Assembly: GCA_016720465.1 (NCBI GenBank)
Contig: JADKKO010000001.1
Span: forward strand, 434,001-498,000
DNA length: 64,000 bases
DNA from: Holophagaceae bacterium
Lineage (GTDB): Bacteria; Acidobacteriota; Holophagae; Holophagales; Holophagaceae
Reading direction: 5' to 3'
This document shows positions 35,294 to 42,989 of this stretch, piece after piece. The notes under the pieces were generated by a model. It did no database searches. It was given only the letters and a program-made list of their open reading frames with translations, and had not been told where the DNA came from. The position numbers and the translations under genes were made by a program. Position 1 is the stretch's first letter; each line of letters begins with the position of its first letter.

Positions 35294-36025
35294 TTACTCG
35301 ATTTCCTTCGCCTGCTTGCTCAATGAGGCCTGGTCCTTCACCTTGTCTGCGGGGACATCCGGGGCCAAGGTGATCTTCTCGGCCCTGGCGATGTTGGAGA
35401 CGATGCCGCGCACGGTCGTGAATGATTTCACCTGCTGAGGGATCTGCGCGACCACCGCAGAAAGGATCGCCACCTGGGCGGTGATTTGGGCGGCCTTGCC
35501 GGCCTGCATCGGATTGCCCGCCAGGCTCTTGCCGGCCTCCTGAAGCGAGGCCAGCGTGGTCGGCGCCGCGCTGGCAGCCACGGCGTCGGCTCCCAGCATC
35601 AGCCCCAGGCGCGAGTTGGCCTTGGTGACCACCGCCGACTTCTCCTTCTTGTAGGTCTTCCAGTCCCCCTGGATGGCCGCCATTTCCTGTCCCGCTTCGC
35701 TGGCCACCTTCAGCTGCTCCGCATCGATGTTGCCGTCCTTGCGCTTGGCTGCGAGTTCCTTGTACTGGAGGTTCAGCAGTTTCACTTTCGCCACTTTCTC
35801 AGGGGGGAACATTTCCATCATCAAATCCATGGCCTTCATGCCCTGGTCGGTGGCGATGGTGACGAAACCGATCATCGAAGCCCCTGCGAGCAGCGCATTT
35901 CCCACATCCACCTTGGGACCGGAGGAAGCAGGCGCGGGCTTCTTCAGGAAGCCGCCCAGGCCTTGGGCGGACACAGGAGCCGCAGCGCTTGCGACGAGCA
36001 GAAGGATTGCGACGGTGAATTTCAT
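35294..36025 (-). CDS. Exported helical protein of unknown function, last gene of secreted operon
   Basis: 243 aa with a clear signal peptide (MKFTVAILLLVASAAAPVSA, cleaved near 20) and no lipobox. The mature protein starts with a Gly/Pro/Ser segment, then is predicted mostly helical: a possible hydrophobic helix about 42-62 (ALLAGASMIGFVTIATDQG), a charged helix about 75-130 (EKVAKVKLLNLQYKELAAK) and Ala/Gln-rich helices about 165-215. No family recognised. Its ATG is 2 bp after the stop of the upstream 689-aa gene, so it belongs to the same transcript. Likely periplasmic or membrane-attached partner of the two upstream proteins. Confidence 0.72.
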   Translation of the reverse strand: MKFTVAILLLVASAAAPVSAQGLGGFLKKPAPASSGPKVDVGNALLAGASMIGFVTIATDQGMKAMDLMMEMFPPEKVAKVKLLNLQYKELAAKRKDGNIDAEQLKVASEAGQEMAAIQGDWKTYKKEKSAVVTKANSRLGLMLGADAVAASAAPTTLASLQEAGKSLAGNPMQAGKAAQITAQVAILSAVVAQIPQQVKSFTTVRGIVSNIARAEKITLAPDVPADKVKDQASLSKQAKEIE

Positions 36026-36027
36026 GG

Positions 36028-38097
36028 CTACTCCGAGGAGGCGGCCCGCAGGGCCTGGTTGAGGTTTTTTTGGAGGGCGGATCCGCCGAGCTTCCTGAGG
36101 GAATCCTGGACGTATTCAAAAGCCCACGCCCCCAGGTCCAGCGGTTGAAGAGCCTCGGCTGGCTTTTCGAGTTTCTGGGTGTGGTCTGTTTGCAGTCCCG
36201 TTTTCCAGGCTGGCTGGGCCTCGCCTCCGGAGATCAGGCGCACGCGCCATTGGCCGCTGAAAGCAGTTGAATCGCCTTCAGTTCGCCGGCTGAACGCGGT
36301 CCCGTTCAATACCACCCGGGGGCCCGTGCCGGCGCCGTCCAAGAGGAAGCGGCAGGTTCCTGGCCCCATGAGCGCCCCGGCCAGCATGGGCGCCAACCAT
36401 CGGGATTCTGGAATCCAAGCGGGGGCGTCCGCGAATTCCAACGGCCCGAGTTGAATCAGCGGATCCTGGGCGGCGCTGCCGCTGAACCTCAGAACGTCTC
36501 CAGGGGCTAATTTTTCCGCGCCGAGGCCTGCGGAGTTCAGAAACCCTTTGGATGGAGCCTGGGCCACGAGCAGCGGACCGAGCGGCGCGCCGGCCGCGTC
36601 CTTGACTTCACCCGCCGGGCGCAGCCATTTGAGTGGGGCGAAACGCGAGGGGGGCGCAACCTTCCACTGCGCGGCGCGGGCCGCGTCCACCACGCCTTCC
36701 CTGATCTCGATATCTGACACAGGCAGTTCCATCACCTTCGCCTGCACCTTGCCCGCAAGCCGGATGACGGCATTCCGGCATACGGTGAACCAGGCTGCGC
36801 CCGCATCCAGTTCCCGGACCCCCGCCTGTTCCACCTGGGCCAATTCCTCCTCATGGTCCAAAAAGGCCGACATGGGATACCGGGCAGATTCGTCGACTCC
36901 GGCCCGGGTGGCCAGCACGGCGCCCAAGCGGATCCGGTAGTAGTGCTCCACTTGGCCATCGGCCTTGTTCCGGGTGCCGTGGTATCCGCCCAGGATCCCC
37001 ATCTCCACCACGCGATCCGGGGACTGCCGGGCGATCAGGGCCACCTCCCGCTGCTCCAGGCTGAGCGTGTTGCCGGTGGTGAGCTGGGAGTGTCGGGCGA
37101 TGTGGTCGTGGAGGCGCAGCAGCCCTGCCTTGGCGCGCTCGCCGCCCAGTTCGGCAGGCAGCAGGCGCAGGCCGCCGGCCTGGCTCACGTAGTTGCCCAG
37201 CAGGCCCAAAAAAGCATCGGGCTCGAGGCTCGGCGAGGTGACCCCTTCCGGCAGTTTCGGTAGGCTTCCACGCCACCTCAAGGCCACCGTGGGCTCCGGG
37301 CGCTCCGCGGGCTTGTCCACCACCGTGAGGGTGTAGCGCTCGCCGGGCCCGATGCGCCGGGCAGGATCGGCGACGTCCTGGATGATGGCGTAGCGCGGCT
37401 CCACATCCAGGACCTTGGCGTAATGCCCCTGGCCCTTGAGCGTCGCCCCCTTCTTCACTCCCCGCTCCCGGCCGAAGGGCCAGACCCCGCCTTTCGGCAA
37501 TGCGGACACGACGAGCGTCTGAGCGTCCAGCACGAACGGCGAGGCCTTCTCCTTCATCTGGGCAAGGCAGGCTTCCATCCACCGGGAACAGGCCGCATCG
37601 AAGGCCTGGCGGACCAATTCATCCCGCTTTCCGGCTCCGCTGCGGCCCAATTCCACGCTGGCGGCGACCATGCGCGTGGCGGAAAAAAGATTCGCGTTGG
37701 TCCACGGATCCAGCACCGAGAGATCCCCTACCACCACCGCTTCGTACTTGTCAATGACGCCGGCGGTGACTTCCCGGGTGACCCGCGCGGCGGTGATGGT
37801 CGGCACCAGCACCAGGACGCGCTCGTCCGGCGCGATCATGTCCTCGGGACCGAGGCGCATGATGCGGCCTGGGAACGCGGCGCTGGCCCGCTGCTCGAAG
37901 GCAGCCTGGAGCGCGGCCTGGGCGGGCATGCGCCCATCCGGCGACGCGTCAGCCACCAGCAGTTCGGGCGCCAGGGCCAGTTTCACGGCGGTCTGGGCCA
38001 GGGCCGGGTGGGCCATTCCCCCGAGGAGGACCCATGCGAGGCCGGGAACAAGAGCCGGCCGCGACAGCATGGGTGAAGAAGGCAAGGCTCCCATCAT
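36028..38097 (-). CDS. Large exported protein of unknown function, second gene of secreted operon
   Basis: 689 aa with a signal peptide ending in GGMAHPALAQ (about 35). The region about 38-170 looks like an alpha/beta domain: LALAPELLVADAS, MIAPDERVLVLVPTITAARV, YEAVVVGDLSVLDPW. Then come mixed beta segments (about 200-280), a helical part (about 290-350), LEQREVALIARQSPDRVVEMGILGGYHGT, and a beta-rich C-terminal half with RVVLNGTAF and GQWRVRLISGG, ending in an amphipathic helix. No known family or catalytic motif seen. The start overlaps the stop of the 547-aa gene (ATGA). Function unknown; periplasmic or outer-membrane location is inferred from export and context next to lptD. Confidence 0.72.
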   Translation of the reverse strand: MMGALPSSPMLSRPALVPGLAWVLLGGMAHPALAQTAVKLALAPELLVADASPDGRMPAQAALQAAFEQRASAAFPGRIMRLGPEDMIAPDERVLVLVPTITAARVTREVTAGVIDKYEAVVVGDLSVLDPWTNANLFSATRMVAASVELGRSGAGKRDELVRQAFDAACSRWMEACLAQMKEKASPFVLDAQTLVVSALPKGGVWPFGRERGVKKGATLKGQGHYAKVLDVEPRYAIIQDVADPARRIGPGERYTLTVVDKPAERPEPTVALRWRGSLPKLPEGVTSPSLEPDAFLGLLGNYVSQAGGLRLLPAELGGERAKAGLLRLHDHIARHSQLTTGNTLSLEQREVALIARQSPDRVVEMGILGGYHGTRNKADGQVEHYYRIRLGAVLATRAGVDESARYPMSAFLDHEEELAQVEQAGVRELDAGAAWFTVCRNAVIRLAGKVQAKVMELPVSDIEIREGVVDAARAAQWKVAPPSRFAPLKWLRPAGEVKDAAGAPLGPLLVAQAPSKGFLNSAGLGAEKLAPGDVLRFSGSAAQDPLIQLGPLEFADAPAWIPESRWLAPMLAGALMGPGTCRFLLDGAGTGPRVVLNGTAFSRRTEGDSTAFSGQWRVRLISGGEAQPAWKTGLQTDHTQKLEKPAEALQPLDLGAWAFEYVQDSLRKLGGSALQKNLNQALRAASSE

Positions 38098-39737
38098 TTG
38101 CCCTTCAAGACCGTGTTCCGCTCGTCCATGGTCTCCACCGCGAACTTATCAATGAGCGTTTCGAGCAGGGCGAGCACGTCCGATCCAGTCTTCCCGTTCA
38201 ATGCGACGGTGATGGTTTCCGAGCGGGCCTCGCCCCGGAACTGCGGGCTGACGGTCATTCCAGCCCCGCGGAGGGCCTGCTTGATCGCCGCGGTCGACGC
38301 GGGGCTCGCGATGTTGTCCACGCGGATGACGTAGGTGGTGGAGGCGGACGCGGTCTCGCGCTTCTCGGCGCGCTGCGTCTTTTTCACGGCCGCACGGAGC
38401 TCGTCGGGCAGCACGCTGTCGGCCTTGCGCATGGCCAGCTTGGTGGCGGTAGCGCGGCCCACGTCATCGGAGGCCTGATCGCCGCTGTCGCCCAGGATCA
38501 CTTTGTCGGGCAGGAGCGTATCGCCGTCCTTGATGCGGATGACGCGATACACCACCTGCGAGGTGTACCGATGATTGTTGTTGATGGGGGTGCAGCGGTT
38601 CAGGGCCACGGCCACGTAATCATTCGGACCCACGTCCGGATTGCGTTTGAGCCCCGAGAGGATCACGTTGTACAGGTCGTCCTCGGTCTCGAAATTCCGT
38701 CCCATGAGGTCCATATCCAGGAACTTGGTGTTGAGCCCGGATTTCTCGATCATCTCCCCCAGGGAGGCTCGCACCTCATTGGTGGCGCCAGCGCCTTTCT
38801 TGGTGGGGTCGGCGTAGATCGTGATGCGGTGGTAGAAAGAGCTGGTGTCGTTGAAGACCGCCCCCGAGGCCGAGGACTTGCTCGAGGATGCGCTTGCGCG
38901 GCTGCTGCGGGCATCGATGCTTGAAGCCTTCTGGTTATCCCAGGCAGCCGCTCCTGAGCTGCTGCGTTGGGCGCTCATCTGCGCCGAGCTGCTGCTGGAC
39001 GCCGCGGCCGAGCCACGATCCCCCTGGACCGCGGCGGCGGACTGCCGGTCCCGGGAGGCCTGCATGGAACCCTGGCTCTGAAAAGCTGCGCTGCCTTTGC
39101 TGCTGCTGGCGGAAGCCGCCTGCAGGGAGGACTGGCTGGAACTCGCCGAAGCATGGGAGCTGGATGCCGCGAAAGAGGCCGCCTGCACATTCTTCCGGTC
39201 GTCCGTGACTTCCTCCCGGAGGACCAGCGGCTTGGATTTGTCAGCATCCTGGCCTTCGATGGTGTAGGAAAGCACGATCACTTTGAATTTCCCTTCGGTT
39301 TCCTGGGCCAGGGACAGGCCAAGGCTGTCCTCCAGGTAGCGTTTCATGGCCTTGCCGTCGATCTTCAGCACAAGCTCGACCACGGCCTTGCCGGCATCCA
39401 CGTTCGTGGCGGTGACCTGGGAATCCAGCACCATGTTGGCCTTGTGGTTCACCACATCCCGGATGATGCGGTCTGCATCCGCGCCCAGCTTGGCCCGGCT
39501 TCCATACAACTGATATACGGCCTGGGCCAGAGCGTCCTCAATGGCCAGGGCCTCGGCGCGCTGCAGGGCAAGCTGGTTGTCGGCGGGTTTTCCCTTGCCC
39601 CCCACGGCCATCTCCCCGCGGCCTGATACGGAAAGGGTGTCGCCGCCGAAGAGCAGGGCCGGCAGGAGGATGGGAACCATCACCCGGGCGGGACGGAATA
39701 GCGCAGGCATGTGCTGGAACGAGGAGATACGAAGCAT
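38094..39737 (-). CDS. Exported protein with Ser/Ala-rich central linker, first gene of secreted operon
   Basis: 547 aa; the ATG at 39737 follows GGAGG. A signal peptide ends near residue 31. Domain 1 (about 33-150) starts DTLSVSGRGEMAVGG and has a helix QLALQRAEALAIEDALAQAV, then a beta segment, a pattern like the FlgT N-terminal/LPP20-type domain; this likeness is weak. Residues about 186-300 are an extreme Ser/Ala/Gln linker (SSSHASASSSQSSLQAASAS and similar). Domain 2 (about 300-450) begins FYHRITIYADP and contains DYVAVALNRCTPINNNHRY. The last domain (about 470-540) is a small alpha-beta unit: TYVIRVDNIASPASTAAIKQ, then ETITVALNGKTGSDVLALL. Function unknown. Confidence 0.75.
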   Translation of the reverse strand: MLRISSFQHMPALFRPARVMVPILLPALLFGGDTLSVSGRGEMAVGGKGKPADNQLALQRAEALAIEDALAQAVYQLYGSRAKLGADADRIIRDVVNHKANMVLDSQVTATNVDAGKAVVELVLKIDGKAMKRYLEDSLGLSLAQETEGKFKVIVLSYTIEGQDADKSKPLVLREEVTDDRKNVQAASFAASSSHASASSSQSSLQAASASSSKGSAAFQSQGSMQASRDRQSAAAVQGDRGSAAASSSSSAQMSAQRSSSGAAAWDNQKASSIDARSSRASASSSKSSASGAVFNDTSSFYHRITIYADPTKKGAGATNEVRASLGEMIEKSGLNTKFLDMDLMGRNFETEDDLYNVILSGLKRNPDVGPNDYVAVALNRCTPINNNHRYTSQVVYRVIRIKDGDTLLPDKVILGDSGDQASDDVGRATATKLAMRKADSVLPDELRAAVKKTQRAEKRETASASTTYVIRVDNIASPASTAAIKQALRGAGMTVSPQFRGEARSETITVALNGKTGSDVLALLETLIDKFAVETMDERNTVLKGK

Positions 39738-39874
39738 GAAGCCTCCTGGGGCGGTTCCCTGGTATGGGGAGCTGAGTGGCGCTGGGGGTAGTGCGCAAGC
39801 CTACCAGTTCACATCCGGCCGCGCCAGCCGTTGAAAATGCGCGGATCCGCGATGGCCCTGCCGGGGCTGCGCCC

Positions 39875-42229
39875 CTACTGCCTCAGCGTGAACAGGTCGC
39901 CAAGGCCCCTCAACGTCAGGACCAGATCCACCCGGTCCTCCTTCCCGATGGGGCCGGTCTCGAAAGGGATGGACAACGCGATGTGGGAATAGCGCAGGGT
40001 CGCCGCCACGCACGGCGTGGCGTAGGCAAGGCCCACCTGGCTATAGGTGAAACCATGGGACTTGATGTCGTAGTTTGTGCTGAACTCCAGGCGCACCCGG
40101 TCATCGAGGAAGCGCTGCATGCCTCCTAATTGGAGGCCCTGCTGCCGCACCAGGAAGCGGTTGATGCCCGTGGAAAAGAACGCCAGATTGAAGTGGCTGC
40201 CATCGCGCCTTTTCACTTCGGCGCTAAGGGAATTGTCCGTGCCGCCATCCACCAGATCCGACGAACGTTTGAAGCTGAGGCGGATCATCTCATTGGGTTC
40301 CACATCTATATTGCTATCCAATGAATCGAATCCCTTCTTGATGCGGCCATCTCCCAACAGGATGGGACTGAAATGGTATTTGATGGAAAGGCGGAAGCGG
40401 ACCAGATCCGCGAAGTCCATTCCGGCACCCTGTCTTCCCAAGAAATGCTGCTTGATGCCGATCTCGGCGCTCCGTTCCCCCATGGCGCTGCCATCAACAC
40501 CTGGTTGGGCATCCACTTCGTCGAACCTGGGCAGTTTGCCCGCCAGGCCGAACTTGCTGTTCTGGGTGAGGGCAAGGAAGGGTTCGACCACATGCCGGAT
40601 ATCGCCGTGGTATCCGAATGCGGACAGGCCCGTGAAGGTCCGCCCCGCCTGCGGCCCCGAGAGCTGGACCTTGATGGAGTCGAAGTAGCGTTTGGCGGAA
40701 TCCCCTTCGGCGCGGAAAGGATCGAAAGCGGAATTGATCGCCGGATCCAGGGAGGTGCCGCTGGCTCCGGAATTCGGATCGAAGACCGCCTCTTTCAGGG
40801 TGGCGCCGTAGCGCGTGTAGCGGGCCAGGAGCTGCGCGTCCGCGCGGAACGGTCCCCACTGCCCCAGGCGTCCATGGACCCGAAGGAAGCCGTCGTCCCG
40901 GCCCCAAGTGTAGCGGCCTTCGGGGTCGTCTTCGCCGGTCTGGATCTTGTAGCTGAGGCGGCTGGTGCGCCAGGAGCCATCCAGGTAGAAATCGCCCAGG
41001 GGAATCGGGAACAATCGGGCCTCCACCTGAGGCAGCACCTGGCGCTTCAGCGAACTCGGAAAGTCCGTGCGGAAGAAGGGATCATCCGGCAGAAAGAAGC
41101 TCCGTTGTTCCTGGGCCGTGAAGGCGAAACTCGCCCACTGGAAACTTTTTCCCAGATAGAAGGCGCTGTCGAAGGGCCGCGTGCCTAGCTGGCCGGGCCC
41201 CCTTCCATAGTCCGCATCGATCAGGCTGTCGGACGCCTGGTTGATGTCTGCGGTGAGCTGCCAGCCATCCTCCCGCTGCCACACTTCCTTGAAACTGAAG
41301 CGGGAGCGCCGCTCGTCGCTGCTGCGCTCATTGATGAACTGCCCCTGGAAACTGCCCTGGTGCGTAGGTTCGGGATTCCACCTTGATTCCAGGCCCCAGA
41401 GCACCCCTTGTTTTGAAAAATACTGGGGCGAGAACGTGAGGTCCGAGCTGTCTCCCAGGGTCTGGAAATAGCTGAGCCCCACCGTCGCTCCGAGCCGGCC
41501 GCTGTACCCCAGCAAGGGCGGGAGCAGGCCGGAGCTCCGCTGGGCCTTGGCCGGGTAGATGGCCCAGGGGACATAGAGCAGGGGAACGTGGCCGACGATG
41601 ACGCGCGCATGCCTGAGCGTCGCGAAGCCGTCCAGATCGAGCTTCAACTCCGAAAGCCGGGCCCGCCATCCCGGCTCTTCCTGGGGGCAGGGACTCAGTT
41701 CCACTGCCTTGAAATCCCAATGCTTAAGGGTCGTGAAATTCACGCTGTCCGAACGCAGCGCCCAATCAGGGGGGATCTCCAGTTCCAACCCGCGCGCCTC
41801 GCCGACCTGGTGCTTCCAATCCATGGAGAGCCGGTCGCAGCGCAATCGCAGGTCAGGCGCTTCGAGCCGGATATGGCCCTCGGCGGTGAGCTGCCCGGTG
41901 GCCGGTTCGTAGCGGATGCGGTCTGCCAGGAGCAGCACTTCTTCAGTCTCGATGGCGCCGCCTTCGATGCTCCAGGAATCCACCGTCTCCACGACCTTCT
42001 CGCCGCGCCACCGGAAGGGCACGCGCTTGGTGGAAGCGCCGCCTGGATCGAAGGGCCTGAGGGGCAGCAGAGCGATGGCGTCGGGCCAGGGCTCGTTTTG
42101 TTGGAGGGGCGGCCAGTCCGGCAGGGCCGGCAGGTTTCGGCCCGCCGGGCTCTGTCCTGCCAACGCCACCCACGATGAAGCCGCCAGCAGCCTTGCCAAC
42201 CGTGGCCACATGGAGGTGGGGGGGCGCAT
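39875..42229 (-). CDS. lptD: LPS-assembly outer-membrane protein LptD
   Basis: Inserts lipopolysaccharide into the outer leaflet. 784 aa with a signal peptide (LARLLAASSWVALAGQS). The N-terminal OstA-like periplasmic domain (about 70-190) has repeating beta strands such as GGAIETEEVLLLADRIRYEP, GQLTAEGHIRLEAPDLRLRC. The LptD barrel (about 210-784) opens with HVPLLYVPWAIYPAKAQRSSGLL, the most conserved family segment, and GLLPPLLGYS. Only three Cys are present (about 130, 182 and 753), so the paired disulfides of the E. coli protein cannot form in the same way. lptE and surA are not adjacent. It is downstream of a ZIP transporter and RNase G/E on the same strand. Confidence 0.94.
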   Translation of the reverse strand: MRPPTSMWPRLARLLAASSWVALAGQSPAGRNLPALPDWPPLQQNEPWPDAIALLPLRPFDPGGASTKRVPFRWRGEKVVETVDSWSIEGGAIETEEVLLLADRIRYEPATGQLTAEGHIRLEAPDLRLRCDRLSMDWKHQVGEARGLELEIPPDWALRSDSVNFTTLKHWDFKAVELSPCPQEEPGWRARLSELKLDLDGFATLRHARVIVGHVPLLYVPWAIYPAKAQRSSGLLPPLLGYSGRLGATVGLSYFQTLGDSSDLTFSPQYFSKQGVLWGLESRWNPEPTHQGSFQGQFINERSSDERRSRFSFKEVWQREDGWQLTADINQASDSLIDADYGRGPGQLGTRPFDSAFYLGKSFQWASFAFTAQEQRSFFLPDDPFFRTDFPSSLKRQVLPQVEARLFPIPLGDFYLDGSWRTSRLSYKIQTGEDDPEGRYTWGRDDGFLRVHGRLGQWGPFRADAQLLARYTRYGATLKEAVFDPNSGASGTSLDPAINSAFDPFRAEGDSAKRYFDSIKVQLSGPQAGRTFTGLSAFGYHGDIRHVVEPFLALTQNSKFGLAGKLPRFDEVDAQPGVDGSAMGERSAEIGIKQHFLGRQGAGMDFADLVRFRLSIKYHFSPILLGDGRIKKGFDSLDSNIDVEPNEMIRLSFKRSSDLVDGGTDNSLSAEVKRRDGSHFNLAFFSTGINRFLVRQQGLQLGGMQRFLDDRVRLEFSTNYDIKSHGFTYSQVGLAYATPCVAATLRYSHIALSIPFETGPIGKEDRVDLVLTLRGLGDLFTLRQ

Positions 42230-42235
42230 GAAGCC

Positions 42236-42961
42236 TCAACCGCCGTGCTGGTGAGGTGCGATCAATTGAGTGGCCAGGAAAAGGCCGAAGCCGATGAGCA
42301 GAGCCAGCGTGCTCTTCCAGCCCTTCTCCTTCTGGGCCTCGGGCAGCAGGTCCGAGCTGGCCACGTAGATCACCAGGCCGCCGGCCATGGCCAACACCGG
42401 GGCGGGATTGAGGTGCATGGCCGACTGGCTCATGGCCCCGATCAGGGTCGCCACGGCCAATCCTGCGGATGCCAGCAGGGCGCCGCGCCTGCCATAGCCC
42501 CGGGCCAGGAAGATGCTGGAAATCGTGGCCCCCTCCGGGATGCGGTGGAGGATAAGCGCCATGAACATGAAGAGTCCCAGGTTGCTGCTGCTCCGCACCG
42601 CCGCCGCCAGCGCCAGGCCATCCATGAAGCTGTGGAGCGAGAGGCCCACCAGCGCCATGATCCCCGTCATGGGGCCGCCCTCCATGTGCGTCTCTTCGCC
42701 GTAGTGGAAGTGGATGGTGATGCCGTGCTCCATCACGTGCACCAGCAGGAATCCCCCCAGGACCCAGAAGGCCGTCCCCTCGCCGCCCTGCTCCAGGCTT
42801 TCGGGAATGATCCGGACAAGGGCCGCGGACAGCAGGTAGCCCGCCGCGATGCCCGAAATGAGCCGCATGGTGGAGGCGCGGCCCTGAAGGAAGCGCACCA
42901 CCATCCAACCTCCGAGGAGGGTGGCCAAGGATGCGAGGAGGGCCTGAACCGCAAGGGACAT
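42236..42961 (-). CDS. ZIP-family divalent metal transporter
   Basis: 241 aa, eight predicted membrane helices. Signatures in helices 4 and 5: LSLHSFMDGLALAAAV (HSxxDG) and ALILHRIPEGATISSIF (HRIPEG), which supply metal ligands. A His-rich loop is present between helices 3 and 4: VMEHGITIHFHYGEETHMEGG, likely metal-sensing. The C-terminus ends HQHGG. Transport of zinc, and possibly iron or manganese, into the cytoplasm is typical. Its stop is 6 bp before the lptD start, so the two are likely cotranscribed downstream of RNase G/E. Confidence 0.93.
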   Translation of the reverse strand: MSLAVQALLASLATLLGGWMVVRFLQGRASTMRLISGIAAGYLLSAALVRIIPESLEQGGEGTAFWVLGGFLLVHVMEHGITIHFHYGEETHMEGGPMTGIMALVGLSLHSFMDGLALAAAVRSSSNLGLFMFMALILHRIPEGATISSIFLARGYGRRGALLASAGLAVATLIGAMSQSAMHLNPAPVLAMAGGLVIYVASSDLLPEAQKEKGWKSTLALLIGFGLFLATQLIAPHQHGG

Positions 42962-42989
42962 GGGATGACCGACTATGTCAGGGTTGCGA

